From the NCBI GenBank assembly GCA_903845115.1, contig CAIMWE010000044.1:1-62432 (forward strand): 62,432 nucleotides of DNA. Reading direction: 5' to 3'. Numbering within the stretch: position 1 is the stretch's first letter; every line of letters starts with the position of its first letter. The notes beneath the pieces were generated by a model, which did not search any database, had not been told where the DNA came from, and was given only the letters and a program-made list of their open reading frames with translations. A program made the translations under genes and the position numbers. Below are positions 8,306 to 17,613 of the stretch, piece after piece. The stretch comes from an uncultured Acidobacteriota bacterium. GTDB taxonomy: Bacteria > Acidobacteriota > Thermoanaerobaculia > UBA5066.

Positions 8306-9151
8306 TTATGAATCGGCGGACACCAGGGCATCGGCGAACGCGAGGGCCGTCCGGAACCGGTCCGCCGGCGCCTTGGCGAGGGCGCGGAGGACCGCGTCCC
8401 GGACGCTCTCCGGAAGGTCCGGGACAGCCGAGAGATCGTCGGGGACCCGTTCCGAGACGTGCTTCAGCGCCAGGGCCACCGGGTTGTCGGCGAGGAACGG
8501 CGGGTGCCCCGTGAAAGCCTCGAACGCGATCACGCCGAGGGAATAGACGTCGCTCTCCACCGAGGCCTTCTCCCCCCGCGAGACCTCCGGGGCCAGGTAC
8601 TGCGGAGAGCCCAGGATCTGCGAGTCGAGCGTGATTCCTGGTCCGCTCGTATCCCGCGCGAAACCGAGATCCAGGATCGAGACCGCGCCCGACTCCCGGA
8701 CCATCAGGTTCGACGGCTTCAGGTCGCGGTGGAGAATCCCCGCCTCGTGAGCCGCGTGGGTGCCGATGGACGCGCCTCTCACGATCCCGGCGGCGCACGC
8801 GGGCTCGAGCCCCATCGCCCCCTCCTCGTCGAGGATCGCCCGGAGCGTCCGGCCCGGGACGTACTCCATCTCGATGAAAGGGGCCGTTCCGACCGTTCCG
8901 AAGCCGTAGGCCCTGGCCACCGCGGGGTGGTCGATCTTCAGGTTGATGGCGACCTCCAGCCGGAAGCGGGCCAGCAGCTCTCCGTAGTCGGCTCCGGGCC
9001 TCGGGGCGAACACCTTGATCGCGAGGATGCGGCCGGTGTCGCGATCGAGAGCCTTGAAGACGGCTCCCGTCCTGCCTCGCCCCAGCGTCTCGACGTACCG
9101 GTACCGGGAAACTCCCTCGAAGAAGCGCTCCCTCAGGGCTTCGAGCTCCAT
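8306..9151 (-). CDS. Soluble Hanks-type serine/threonine protein kinase
   Basis: The 281 residues are almost entirely a protein kinase catalytic domain. They show the glycine loop GRGRTGAVF (24-32), the ATP-anchoring Lys46 in AIKVF, helix-C Glu66, the catalytic loop HRDLKPSN (141-148), a magnesium motif DLG (161-163, in place of DFG) and APE (187-189). There is no transmembrane segment or sensor domain, which is short for a bacterial PknB-type kinase. HRD marks it as an RD kinase likely activated by phosphorylation of the activation loop. The gene begins the minus-strand operon and lies 55 bases ahead of the TPR-VCBS gene. It is divergent from the epimerase across 159 bases. The substrate is unknown. 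Confidence 0.92.
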   Translation of the reverse strand: MELEALRERFFEGVSRYRYVETLGRGRTGAVFKALDRDTGRILAIKVFAPRPGADYGELLARFRLEVAINLKIDHPAVARAYGFGTVGTAPFIEMEYVPGRTLRAILDEEGAMGLEPACAAGIVRGASIGTHAAHEAGILHRDLKPSNLMVRESGAVSILDLGFARDTSGPGITLDSQILGSPQYLAPEVSRGEKASVESDVYSLGVIAFEAFTGHPPFLADNPVALALKHVSERVPDDLSAVPDLPESVRDAVLRALAKAPADRFRTALAFADALVSADS

Positions 9152-9310
9152 CGTCCTCCCCCGCCCGGCACGGGCGGCTCCAACCTTACCAGCGCCCGAC
9201 TCCGTCCGGCGGCCTCTCCTTCCCCCGGGACGGAAGGGCGAGGGCGCCCCCGCTCACGTCGTCCCCCCGGCCGGACCCGAATTTGCGTATCCTCTGGTGA
9301 AGGAGACGCC

Positions 9311-10240
9311 ATGAAGGTCTTCGTCACCGGGGCCACCGGATACATCGGAAGGGCCGTCCTGACCGCCATCCATCGCGCCGGGCACTCCGTCGTCGGGCTC
9401 GCTCGAGAGAAGGAGCGGGCCGTCGCGACGCCGGGACCCGGCCTCGAGTGGGTCATCGGGAACCTGCGCGATGCCAGGACGTACGCCTACGAGGCGTCGA
9501 GCTGCGACGCGATCGTTCACCTGGGCGCCGACATGAGCAGCTTCGCCACGGTGGACCGGATCTCCGTGGAGACGCTCCTCTCCGCCGCGGCGAAGGGGGA
9601 GACGAAGAAGGTCCTCGTCTACACCTCGGGGGTCTGGGTGTTCGGAGAGACCGGCGAGACGGCGGCTGACGAGGACTCCCCTCTCAACCCCCCGCCGCTG
9701 GTCGCCGCCCGCGCGCAGCACGAGGAGCTGGTCCTCGCGGCCGCGACCGGTCTGCTCACGACCGCGGTCGTCCGGTCCGGGATCGTCTACGGGGGGCGCG
9801 GCGGCATCGTCTCCGGCTTCTTCGCCGACGCCGTCTCGAAGGGCCGCCCGACCGTCGTGGGAGACGGGAACAACCGGTGGGCCGGCGTCTACCTCGGCGA
9901 CCTCTGCGACCTCTACGTCCGCCTGCTGGAGTCGGCCTTCTCCCCGGCGGTCCAGGAGCTCGCCCCCGGGGAACGGGTCTTCCATGCCGTCGCGGCCCCT
10001 GCCGAGACCGTCTCCTCGATCGCGCGCGCCGCGAGCCGGGCGGCCGGCCAGGAAGACACCGTGCACTACTGGTCGCTGGAGGAGGCCCGGGAGACGCTCG
10101 GGTCGTACGCCGACGCCCTCGCCCTCGACCAGGACGTCGTCTCGAAGCGGTCGGAGGCCGTGCTCGGCTGGAGACCCCGCATCAGGGGATTCGTTCCGAA
10201 CGCCCCGGACCTGTTCGAGGAGTGGAAGGCCGGGGCCTAG
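9311..10240 (+). CDS. NAD(P)-dependent epimerase/dehydratase family protein (atypical SDR)
   Basis: The product has 309 residues and a Rossmann nucleotide motif GATGYIG at 7-13. The usual extended-SDR layout follows, including a YTSGVWVFG strand and a VVRSGIVYGGRGG segment. An AAGGAG ribosome site lies seven bases before the ATG. The catalytic YxxxK expected near the middle is not evident: the corresponding stretch reads AARAQHEE. The protein may therefore be an atypical SDR (NmrA/epimerase-like) acting as a reductase, or mainly as a dinucleotide-binding protein. It stands alone on the plus strand, divergent from the kinase gene and about 130 bases ahead of argC. Nothing ties it to arginine synthesis beyond orientation. 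Confidence 0.8.
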   Translation: MKVFVTGATGYIGRAVLTAIHRAGHSVVGLAREKERAVATPGPGLEWVIGNLRDARTYAYEASSCDAIVHLGADMSSFATVDRISVETLLSAAAKGETKKVLVYTSGVWVFGETGETAADEDSPLNPPPLVAARAQHEELVLAAATGLLTTAVVRSGIVYGGRGGIVSGFFADAVSKGRPTVVGDGNNRWAGVYLGDLCDLYVRLLESAFSPAVQELAPGERVFHAVAAPAETVSSIARAASRAAGQEDTVHYWSLEEARETLGSYADALALDQDVVSKRSEAVLGWRPRIRGFVPNAPDLFEEWKAGA

Positions 10241-10374
10241 ACGCCGGCGGACGCCGCTCTCACCCGGCGCCTGACCGACATCCTCTCCCCATCGCGAACC
10301 TCGCGGCAGTCGCGGGAACGACGCGGCTGAAAGTTGGCGCGGGCTCGCCGCTCGCGCCGGAAGGACCAGTCCGG

Positions 10375-11397
10375 ATGAAGAAACGTGTCTCCATCGCAGG
10401 GGCGACCGGGTACTCGGGGGGAGAGCTGACCGCGCTTCTCTTCAAGCACCCTTCCGCCGAGATCGTGGGGGTCTTCTCGTCGGCCAGCGGGAAGGAGACC
10501 CCGTTCGGCCGGCTCCACCCCTCGCTCCGGAAGTCACAGGGCCCGCCCGTTCTCCCCCTGTCGGCCGAGGCGGTCCTCGGGGCTTCTCCCGACGCGGTCT
10601 TCCTCGCGACCCCGAACGAGGTCTCGGCCGAGATCGCCCCCGTTCTCCTCGAGGCCGGCGTCACCGTCATCGACCTCGCCGGCTCGTTCCGCCTCCGCGA
10701 CGCGGCCGCCTATCCCGGCTGGTACGGCTTCGCGCATCCCGCCCCCGCGCTTCTCGGGCAGGCGGTTTACGGCCTGACCGAATGGTGCGGCGAGGAGCTG
10801 CGGGGAGCCAGGCTCGTCGCGAACCCCGGGTGCTACCCGACCTCGGTCCTCCTGGCCCTGAAGCCGCTCCGCCCCTTTCTCGACCTGTCTCTCCCGCTCG
10901 TCTGCGACAGCAAGAGCGGCGTCTCGGGCGCCGGCAAGAAGAGCGACCTCGCCTTCTCCTTCACCGAGCTGGCCGGGAACTTCAAGGCGTACGGGGTGTC
11001 GGGGCACCGGCACGAGCCGGAGATGCGGCAGGAGCTGGGCGTCCCGGCGGACGCCCCGTTCAGCTTCGTCCCCCACCTCCTCCCGGTCGCCCGTGGGATC
11101 CTCTCCACCATGCACGTCACCTTCGCCCGCGCGGTGACGGGAGCGGAGGTCTCGGCCCTGTTCGACGCCTCCTACTCCTCCGCACCGTTCGTCTCCGTCC
11201 TCCCGGAAGGAAGCCTCCCCGAGCTGGCCGACGTCGTCCAGACTCCCCGGGCCGCGATCGGGTTCGTCCTGAAGGGGGGCGGGCGGCGCGCCGTGGTGGT
11301 CTCGGTGATCGACAATCTCCTGAAGGGGGCTGCCTCGCAGGCGGTCCAGAACTTCAACCGCGTCTTCTCGTTCGACGAGAAGGAGGGGCTTTCATGA
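10375..11397 (+). CDS. argC: N-acetyl-gamma-glutamyl-phosphate reductase
   Basis: This 340-residue enzyme catalyses the third step of arginine synthesis, the NADPH-dependent reduction of N-acetylglutamyl phosphate to the semialdehyde. The N-terminal GATGYSGGEL motif (9-18) binds the cofactor. The catalytic Cys153 lies in the family signature NPGCYPTS. The conserved GHRHEPEM segment is present, and the length is typical of the short ArgC form. The ATG at 10375 directly begins the conserved strand. ArgC opens the argCBDGHJ operon and overlaps argB by ATGA. I found no convincing ArgR box in the 134 bases upstream. Confidence 0.96.
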   Translation: MKKRVSIAGATGYSGGELTALLFKHPSAEIVGVFSSASGKETPFGRLHPSLRKSQGPPVLPLSAEAVLGASPDAVFLATPNEVSAEIAPVLLEAGVTVIDLAGSFRLRDAAAYPGWYGFAHPAPALLGQAVYGLTEWCGEELRGARLVANPGCYPTSVLLALKPLRPFLDLSLPLVCDSKSGVSGAGKKSDLAFSFTELAGNFKAYGVSGHRHEPEMRQELGVPADAPFSFVPHLLPVARGILSTMHVTFARAVTGAEVSALFDASYSSAPFVSVLPEGSLPELADVVQTPRAAIGFVLKGGGRRAVVVSVIDNLLKGAASQAVQNFNRVFSFDEKEGLS

Positions 11398-12185
11398 ACG
11401 CGTCCGCGCCGCTCAGCGTCGTCAAGCTGGGGGGAAGCCTCCTCGAGGACGCCACGATGCGCGGCCAGGCGCTGGAGGCGATCGCGACCGCTTTCACCTC
11501 CGGCGAGCGGCTCGTGATGGTCCACGGAGGAGGCAAGGAGATCGACCGGAACCTGGCCGTCCTGGGGATCCCGAAACGGACCCAGGGGGGACTCCGGATC
11601 ACCGACCCGGCCACCCTCGACGTGGTCGTCTCGGTCCTCTCCGGGACGGTCAACAAGGGGCTGGTCGGCCAGCTCCAGGAGCGCGGCGTCGTGGCGGCCG
11701 GCCTGTCGGGAGCCGACGGCGGGACGCTCTTCGCCGAGTTCCACCCGCCGGTGGAAGGGGTCGACCTCGGCTTCGTCGGCCGCGTCGTCTCGTGCAGCCC
11801 GGCGCTCGTCGAGGCGATCCTCGGGGCGGGGCTCCTCCCCGCCGTCGCCTCGATCGCCCTGGGGCGCGACGGTGTCCTCCTGAACGTCAACGCCGACTCG
11901 GCGGCGTCGGCCCTCGCCGGCGCCCTGAAGGCGCACCGGCTCGTCTTCCTGACCGACGTCGAGGGGGTGAAGGACGCCTCCGGCAACGTCCTCGACCGCC
12001 TCACCGCCGCGGAGATCCGCTACCTTCTCGGCTCGTCGGTGATCACCGGGGGGATGCGCCCCAAGCTGCAGGCCTGCCTCGAGGCCCTCGAGGCGGGCGT
12101 CGGCGAGGTGATCATCGCCGGGCCCGCACGCCACACCACCGTCCTCGTCGACGGAAAGGGAGGGACCCACCTTGTCGCTGCCTGA
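11394..12185 (+). CDS. argB: Acetylglutamate kinase
   Basis: This 263-residue amino-acid kinase phosphorylates N-acetylglutamate, the second step of arginine synthesis. It shows the KLGGSLLED start, the VHGGGKEID phosphate-binding loop (about 43-51), the GLSGADGG stretch, and the NVNADSAA and FLTDVEGVKD nucleotide-site elements. The C-terminal GGMRPKLQACLEAL region is typical. The N-terminal helix associated with arginine-inhibited hexameric enzymes is short here, so feedback inhibition cannot be inferred. The ATG overlaps the argC stop (ATGA), and the end overlaps argD by 14 bases. Confidence 0.96.
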   Translation: MNASAPLSVVKLGGSLLEDATMRGQALEAIATAFTSGERLVMVHGGGKEIDRNLAVLGIPKRTQGGLRITDPATLDVVVSVLSGTVNKGLVGQLQERGVVAAGLSGADGGTLFAEFHPPVEGVDLGFVGRVVSCSPALVEAILGAGLLPAVASIALGRDGVLLNVNADSAASALAGALKAHRLVFLTDVEGVKDASGNVLDRLTAAEIRYLLGSSVITGGMRPKLQACLEALEAGVGEVIIAGPARHTTVLVDGKGGTHLVAA

Positions 12186-13368
12186 GCTGACGCCGCAGGA
12201 GGTCGAGTCGAAGGACTCGGCGTTCATCCTCGGAACCTACGCTCGCACCTCGTTCCACCCGCGCCGCGGGAAGGGAGCCCAGCTCGTCGACGCGGACGGG
12301 AAGGTCTACTGGGACCTCCTCGCCGGCATCGCGGTCAACGCGCTCGGCTACTCCCACCCCCGTCTCGTCCGCGCGATGAAGGAGGAGGCGTCGGGCCTCA
12401 CCCACGTCTCGAACCTCTACTACCAGCGGGCGCAGGTCCTCCTCGCCGAGAAGCTGATCGCCGCCTCCGGGATGGCGAAGGTCTTCTTCTGCAACAGCGG
12501 AACCGAGGCGATCGAGGCGTCGCTGAAGTTCGCGCGGCTCGCTACCCCCGGCCGTCACGGGGTCGTGGCGTTCACCGGGAGCTTCCACGGCCGGACCTTC
12601 GGCGCCCTCTCGATGACCGGCAACGAGGGGTACCGGACCCCGTTCGAGCCGCTCGTCCCGGGAGCCTGCTTCATCGCCCCCGGCGACGTCGCCGCCCTCG
12701 AGGCCGCCGTGGACGAGACGACGTCGGCGATCGTCATGGAGCCGATCCAGGGCGAGGGGGGGATCGTCCCCTTTTCCGACGCCTTCCTGCAGGCGGCGCG
12801 GGCCGCCGCCGACCGCGTCGGCGCGGCGCTGGTCCTGGACGAGATCCAGTCGGGCCTCGGGCGCACCGGCTCGCTCTTCGTCTTCCAGCAGAAGGGCATC
12901 GTCCCCGACATGGTGACGCTCGCGAAGCCGCTCGGAGGCGGACTCCCGCTCGGCGCGGTCCTCGTCACCGAGCGGATCGCCTCCTTCCTCAAGCCGGGAC
13001 ACCACGGGACGACGTTCGGCGGCAACCCGGTCGCCTGCCGGCTCGGCTACGAGCTCTTCTCGGAGCTCCAGGAGAAGGACTACCCCGCGAAGGTGGCCGC
13101 GCTCGGAGCCTGGTTCGGGCGGCGCCTCGGGAAGCTGAAGAAGTCCGCGCCCGGCATCGTCGACGTCCGCGGCACCGGGCTGATCTGGGGAATCGAGCTG
13201 GACCGGGAAGCCGGCCCCGTCGCCAGGGCCCTCCTCCAGAAGGGCTTCGTCGTCGGGACGGCGCGGAAGAACGTCCTCAGGCTCCTCCCCCCGTACGTCG
13301 TGCCGAAGAAGGCCCTCGCCGCCTTCGTGGACGCCCTCGAAGTCACCCTGAAGGAGGAAGTGAAGTGA
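12172..13368 (+). CDS. argD: Acetylornithine aminotransferase
   Basis: This 398-residue class-III PLP aminotransferase converts N-acetylglutamate semialdehyde to N-acetylornithine and may also serve lysine/DAP synthesis as a succinyl-DAP aminotransferase. The PLP lysine is Lys252 in TLAKPLGGG. The cofactor-phosphate motif NSGTEA (108-113) and the [12 protein letters not shown] stretch (222-233) are complete. The TTG at 12172 is the best start: it precedes the conserved N-terminus, has a purine-rich GGGAGGG site upstream and overlaps argB by 14 bases. The stop forms a GTGA junction with argG. Confidence 0.95.
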   Translation: MSLPELTPQEVESKDSAFILGTYARTSFHPRRGKGAQLVDADGKVYWDLLAGIAVNALGYSHPRLVRAMKEEASGLTHVSNLYYQRAQVLLAEKLIAASGMAKVFFCNSGTEAIEASLKFARLATPGRHGVVAFTGSFHGRTFGALSMTGNEGYRTPFEPLVPGACFIAPGDVAALEAAVDETTSAIVMEPIQGEGGIVPFSDAFLQAARAAADRVGAALVLDEIQSGLGRTGSLFVFQQKGIVPDMVTLAKPLGGGLPLGAVLVTERIASFLKPGHHGTTFGGNPVACRLGYELFSELQEKDYPAKVAALGAWFGRRLGKLKKSAPGIVDVRGTGLIWGIELDREAGPVARALLQKGFVVGTARKNVLRLLPPYVVPKKALAAFVDALEVTLKEEVK

Positions 13369-14609
13369 ACGCGGAAAAGAAGAAGAGCGCGAAGAAGGTC
13401 GCCCTCGCCTACTCGGGAGGGCTCGACACGTCGGTCATCATCCCCTGGCTGAAGGAGAACTACGGCTGCGAGGTCGTGGCCGTCGCGGTCGACGTCGGGC
13501 AGGCCGAGGAGACCGACGGCCTCGAGGCCAAGGCGCGGAAGACCGGCGCCGTCGACTTCCACCTGATCGACGCCCGCGAGGAGTTCGCCCGCGACTTCGT
13601 CTTCCCGGTCCTGAAGGCGGGGGCGATCTACGAGCGGGACTACCTCCTCGGGACCGCCATCGCCCGCCCGCTGATCGCGCACAAGCAGGTCGAGATCGCC
13701 CTGGCGACGGGATGCGACGCCCTCTCCCACGGCTGCACCGGAAAGGGGAACGACCAGGTCCGGTTCGAGCTGGCCTACTCGACGCTCGCGCCCGAGCTCC
13801 GGATCATCGCCCCCTGGAGGGAGTGGACGATCCGCTCGCGCGAGGACGCGATCGACTACGCGAAGGCCCGCGGGATCCCGGTCCCGGTGACGAAGAAGGA
13901 CCTCTACTCCCGCGACCGGAACCTCTGGCACATCTCACACGAGGGGGGTCCTCTCGAGGAGCCCGGGTTCGAGCCCGAGGAGTCGATGTTCAAGCTGACG
14001 ACGGACCCGGAGAAGGCGCCCGACAAGCCGGAGCGGGTGACGATCGGCTTCGTCAAGGGGATCCCGGTCTCGGTGAACGGCGAGACGCTCTCGCCCGCCA
14101 CCCTGATCGAGAAGCTGAACGTCCTCGGCGGGCGGCACGGCGTCGGCCGCGTCGACGTCGTCGAGAACCGGCTGATCGGCATCAAGTCGCGCGGCGTCTA
14201 CGAGACCCCGGGAGGGACGATCCTGGTCCAGGCGGTCAAGGCGCTCGAGTCGCTGACCCTCGACCGCGACGCGATGCACGAGAAGGAGCGCCTCGCGATC
14301 CGGTACGCCGAGCTCGTCTACTACGGGCAGTGGTACTCGCCGCTGAAGGAGGCCCTCGACTCGTTCATGGACAAGCTCGCCGAGAACGTCACGGGCGAAG
14401 CCACGATCAAGCTCTTCAAGGGAACGGCGACGGTGATCGGCCGGACCTCTCCCTACGCGCTCTACTCGCACAAGCTCGCCTCCTTCGACATGACCGGCTA
14501 CACGCCGCAGGACGCGGAAGGGTTCATCCGGCTCTTCGGCCTCCCGACCATGGGGCGGAAGCGCCTGTCGGCCTCCCCGCTCCCGGCCGTCGTGGCAGGA
14601 GAGGGCTGA
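13365..14609 (+). CDS. argG: Argininosuccinate synthase
   Basis: This 414-residue ATP-dependent ligase joins citrulline and aspartate. The N-type ATP pyrophosphatase loop AYSGGLDTS lies at 14-22. The citrulline- and aspartate-binding signature [13 protein letters not shown] and the [10 protein letters not shown] segment are clear. The start is GTG in a GTGA overlap with argD, followed by a lysine-rich [11 protein letters not shown] leader. Length and motifs match bacterial ArgG. The next gene, argH, starts five bases after the stop, so the two last pathway enzymes are translated from adjacent cistrons. Confidence 0.97.
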   Translation: MNAEKKKSAKKVALAYSGGLDTSVIIPWLKENYGCEVVAVAVDVGQAEETDGLEAKARKTGAVDFHLIDAREEFARDFVFPVLKAGAIYERDYLLGTAIARPLIAHKQVEIALATGCDALSHGCTGKGNDQVRFELAYSTLAPELRIIAPWREWTIRSREDAIDYAKARGIPVPVTKKDLYSRDRNLWHISHEGGPLEEPGFEPEESMFKLTTDPEKAPDKPERVTIGFVKGIPVSVNGETLSPATLIEKLNVLGGRHGVGRVDVVENRLIGIKSRGVYETPGGTILVQAVKALESLTLDRDAMHEKERLAIRYAELVYYGQWYSPLKEALDSFMDKLAENVTGEATIKLFKGTATVIGRTSPYALYSHKLASFDMTGYTPQDAEGFIRLFGLPTMGRKRLSASPLPAVVAGEG

Positions 14610-14614
14610 CCCCG

Positions 14615-16021
14615 GTGTCGCCGTCGCTCTGGGGGGGCCGGTTCTCGGCCCCCCCCGCCGAGGTCCTGAAGCGGTTCAACGACTCCCTCTCGTTCGACCG
14701 TGCCCTCCTCGCGGAGGACGTGGCCGGCTCGGTCGCCTGGGCCCGGGCGCTCGAGAAGGCCGGGGCGCTCACCCCGGCCGAGACGAAGAAGCTCGTGCGC
14801 GGGCTGGAGACGATCGCGAGGAGGGCCGCGGAAGACCCCGAATCCGTCCCGCGGGGCGGGCACGAGGACGTCCACTCGTACGTCGAGACGACCCTCTTCG
14901 CCACGGTCGGCGAGGTCGCCGGCAAGCTCCATACGGGCCGCTCGCGGAACGACCAGGTGGCGACCGACCTCAGGCTCTGGCTGAAGGGGGCGATCGCGGA
15001 GGCGCGAGGCGACCTCCTCGGCCTCGCGGCGATGCTCGCGTCGAGGGCCGGGGAGGAGGCCGCGACGCCGCTGCCCGGGTACACGCACCTGAAGCGGGCC
15101 GAGCCCGTGACCTTCGGCCACTGGTGTCTCGCCTACGTCGAGATGCTCCTCCGGGACGCCGACCGGCTGGACGCGGCCCTGAAACGGGGGGACGAGTGCC
15201 CGCTCGGGGCCGGGGCGCTCTCGGGCACGCCCGTCGCCATCGACCGCGAGGCGCTCGCCCGCTCGCTCTCCTTCGCCCGGCCGACGGCGAACTCGCTCGA
15301 CGCGGTCTCCGACCGCGACCTGGGCGCCGACTACCTGTACGGCGCGGCGCTGCTGCTGGGGCACCTCTCCCGGATGGCCGAGGACCTGATCTTCTTCCAG
15401 ACCGACGAGTGCCGTTTCGTGGAGCTCCCCGACGCGCTCTCGACCGGCTCGTCCCGGATGCCCCAGAAGAAGAACCCCGACGTCCTGGAGCTGGTGCGCG
15501 GACACGCGGGGCGCGCGATCGGCGAGCTGACGGGGTTCCTCGCCCTGACGAAGGGGATCCCGCTGGCCTACGACAAGGACCTGCAGCTGGACAAGGAGCC
15601 GCTCTTCCGGACGCGCGAGACGCTCGCCCTCGCGCTCGCCGCGCTCTCGCCGCTGGTCGGCGGGCTGAAGCTCCACCGCGAGAGGATGGCGGAGGCGGCG
15701 GCGGACGAGCGGCTCCTCGCCACGGCGCTGGCCGACGCGCTGGCGAGGCGGGGCATCCCGTTCCGGACCGCCCACGAGATCGTCGGGAAGCGGTTCGCCG
15801 AGGCGGAGCGCGCCGGCCGGAGCCTCCGCGACCTGGGCCCGACGGACGAGATCACCGAGGAGGACCTCGACGCGGTCGACCTCGAGCGGGTCCTCGCGCG
15901 ACGGGACGTCGTCGGCGGGACGGCGCCCCGGCGCGTCGCCCGGGCGGCGCGGGCCGCCTCCGCCCGAATTGCCCGGCTGGCCCGGGAGACCGCCCCGGGT
16001 GGAAAGGGACGGAATCGATGA
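14615..16021 (+). CDS. argH: Argininosuccinate lyase
   Basis: This 468-residue fumarase/aspartase-superfamily enzyme splits argininosuccinate into arginine and fumarate. The GTG at 14615 gives the canonical N-terminus SPSLWGGRF. The helix with HTGRSRNDQ (107-114) and the GYTHLKRAEP stretch around His158 form part of the active site. The superfamily signature SSRMPQKKNPD covers 279-289, with the catalytic Ser in the flexible loop. Upstream frame sequence lies inside argG and is a shadow. The stop overlaps argJ by ATGA. Confidence 0.96.
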   Translation: MSPSLWGGRFSAPPAEVLKRFNDSLSFDRALLAEDVAGSVAWARALEKAGALTPAETKKLVRGLETIARRAAEDPESVPRGGHEDVHSYVETTLFATVGEVAGKLHTGRSRNDQVATDLRLWLKGAIAEARGDLLGLAAMLASRAGEEAATPLPGYTHLKRAEPVTFGHWCLAYVEMLLRDADRLDAALKRGDECPLGAGALSGTPVAIDREALARSLSFARPTANSLDAVSDRDLGADYLYGAALLLGHLSRMAEDLIFFQTDECRFVELPDALSTGSSRMPQKKNPDVLELVRGHAGRAIGELTGFLALTKGIPLAYDKDLQLDKEPLFRTRETLALALAALSPLVGGLKLHRERMAEAAADERLLATALADALARRGIPFRTAHEIVGKRFAEAERAGRSLRDLGPTDEITEEDLDAVDLERVLARRDVVGGTAPRRVARAARAASARIARLARETAPGGKGRNR

Positions 16022-17199
16022 AGCTCCCGAAGGGATTCACCGCGTCGGGGGTCGAGGCCGGCCTGAAGAAGGGCCGGCCCGACGTCGCGCTGATCGTGGC
16101 GGAGGAGGGCGCCAGCGCCGCCGCCCTCTTCACCCGGAACCTCTTCCTCGCGGCGCCGGTCGTCCTCTCGAAGGCCTCGTTGAAGAAGTCGCGCGGCCGG
16201 GTCCGGGGGGTCGTCGTCAACGCCGGCTGCGCGAACGCGGTCACCGGCGCCGAGGGGATGGCCGCCGCGAGCCGGGTCCAGGAGGCCGCCTCCGGGCTCC
16301 TCGGGTGCCGGCCGGAAGAGGTCTTCGTCGCCTCCACCGGTGTGATCGGAGTCGTTCTGCCGGACGAGCTGGTCCGGGGGGCGCTGCCCGGCGCGGTGGC
16401 CGGGCTCTCCGCCTCGGGGCTCGAGGCGGTCTCCCGCGCGATCCTGACGACCGACGTCGGTCCGAAGGTCGCGGAGGCCTCCTTCGCGTGGAACGGCAGG
16501 AAGGGGCGCGTCGTCGGCGTGGCGAAGGGGGCCGGGATGATCCACCCCAACATGGCCACGATGCTCGCGTTCCTGATGACCGACGCGCCGGCCTCCCCTC
16601 CGTTTCTCCGGGAGGTCCTCGCGGGGGCGACCGAGGAGAGCTTCAACGCGATCTCGGTCGACGGCGACACCTCGACGAACGACACGGTTCTCCTGCTCGC
16701 GTCGGGCCAGCTGGGCGGACCGGCGATGACCTCGCGCGCGGAGGCGCAGGGCTTCGTCCGGGCCGTCACGAAGGTCTGCCGGGACCTCGCCTGGATGATC
16801 GTCCGGGACGGCGAGGGGGCCGCCCGCGTGATGGAGATCGACGTCCGGGGCGCCAGGAGCGCCCGCGACGCAAAGCTCGCCGCCCACGCGGTAGCGACCT
16901 CCCCGCTCGTGAAGACGGCCCTCGCCGGGGGCGACCCGAACTGGGGCCGGATCCTCGCCGCGGTCGGACGGAGCGGGGCCCGCTTCTCCCCCTCGAGGAC
17001 CTCCCTCACCGCCGGCTGCCTGAAGCTGGTGGAACGGGGCATGCCGCTCCCCTACTCCGAGCGCGCGGCGGCCAGGATCTTCCTGGGGGAGCGCGTCCCG
17101 CTCTTGATCTCGCTCGGAAGCGGTCCGGGCCGCGCGAAGCTCCTCTCGTGCGACCTGGGGCACGCCTACGTCACGCTGAACGCCGACTACCGGTCCTGA
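16018..17199 (+). CDS. argJ: Bifunctional glutamate N-acetyltransferase / ornithine acetyltransferase
   Basis: This 393-residue precursor is expected to self-cleave at the NMATML motif. Thr181 then becomes the N-terminal nucleophile of the beta chain. An oxyanion-hole STGVIG (106-111) and the KGAGMIHPN lead-in are intact. ArgJ moves the acetyl group from acetylornithine to glutamate, giving a cyclic pathway, and may also use acetyl-CoA. With argJ present, argE and argA are not strictly needed. No ornithine carbamoyltransferase (argF) is in this operon. It is the last gene of the cluster and is followed by a 414-base non-coding gap. Confidence 0.95.
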   Translation: MKLPKGFTASGVEAGLKKGRPDVALIVAEEGASAAALFTRNLFLAAPVVLSKASLKKSRGRVRGVVVNAGCANAVTGAEGMAAASRVQEAASGLLGCRPEEVFVASTGVIGVVLPDELVRGALPGAVAGLSASGLEAVSRAILTTDVGPKVAEASFAWNGRKGRVVGVAKGAGMIHPNMATMLAFLMTDAPASPPFLREVLAGATEESFNAISVDGDTSTNDTVLLLASGQLGGPAMTSRAEAQGFVRAVTKVCRDLAWMIVRDGEGAARVMEIDVRGARSARDAKLAAHAVATSPLVKTALAGGDPNWGRILAAVGRSGARFSPSRTSLTAGCLKLVERGMPLPYSERAAARIFLGERVPLLISLGSGPGRAKLLSCDLGHAYVTLNADYRS

Positions 17200-17242
17200 A
17201 GCGAGGTCGCTTCGCGCCTCGCCGAGGGCGGCCAATATCGAT

Positions 17243-17268
17243 CGGGAAACCCGAGGCCGGGTTTCCCG
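17243..17268. repeat. Perfect 10-bp inverted repeat downstream of argJ
   Basis: CGGGAAACCC (17243-17252) and GGGTTTCCCG (17259-17268) are exact reverse complements around a 6-base loop. No U-run follows, so it is not a classical intrinsic terminator. A hairpin of similar composition (GAGGGGAACCC/GGGTTCCCCTC) occurs downstream of ftsZ. Confidence 0.6.
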
Positions 17269-17490
17269 CGGCCCCACGGGCCTCCCTTCCACGCCCAGGA
17301 AAGGGGCGCCCGGCACCGTTGAGAGGACCGCGTCGAATCGATCGGCTCCGCCCTTGAAAAGCGGGTGGCGGAGGACCCATATTGAGATGGGCCGCATGGC
17401 ATCGCCAGGCGACCCAGAGCATACCGAGGGCGCCTTTTCCCTCCGTACCCCAAATCCGCTCGAGCGGAGCGAGGCGCCCGAAACGGAAGG

Positions 17491-17516
17491 CCGGGCTCGG
17501 GGTTGCCCGGTCTTTT
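17491..17516 (+). terminator. Probable intrinsic terminator of the arg operon
   Basis: CCGGGC (17491-17496) pairs with GCCCGG (17505-17510) around an 8-base loop and is followed at once by TCTTTT. A second short stem, GGTC-TTC-GACC at 17517-17527, is followed by CTTTTT. The position, about 290 bases after argJ, is rather distant, so transcription may end earlier by another route. Confidence 0.45.
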
Positions 17517-17613
17517 GGTCTTCGACCCTTTTTCCCCTTTTTCCTCTTTTTCCCCCTGTCTCTCGCTCCGACCGGACGGGGCGCGGCGAGATCGACAGCG
17601 AAAGGAGAGCTCG

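Larger units (their letters stand above)
17200..17613. other. Intergenic region between arg and fad operons
   Basis: This gap has no credible gene. It holds a perfect hairpin (17243-17268), a 14-base perfect palindrome TCCGCTCGAGCGGA (17455-17468), and a GC stem followed by a U-rich run (17491-17516). A polypyrimidine tract of T5 runs separated by C runs then lies at about 17511-17560. An AAAGGAG ribosome site lies just before the fadI start at 17614. I could not pick a convincing -35/-10 pair for the fad operon. The region probably contains the arg terminator and the fad promoter. Confidence 0.6.

Noticed and set aside
8251-8331. N-terminal extension of the TPR-VCBS protein from ATG 8331
   Set aside because: It overlaps the kinase gene and would put 27 residues before the signal peptide. 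GTG 8250 has a ribosome site and a correctly placed signal.
10241-10374. ArgR box ahead of argC
   Set aside because: I searched by eye for paired A/T-rich 18-base boxes and found none; the region is uniformly GC-rich.
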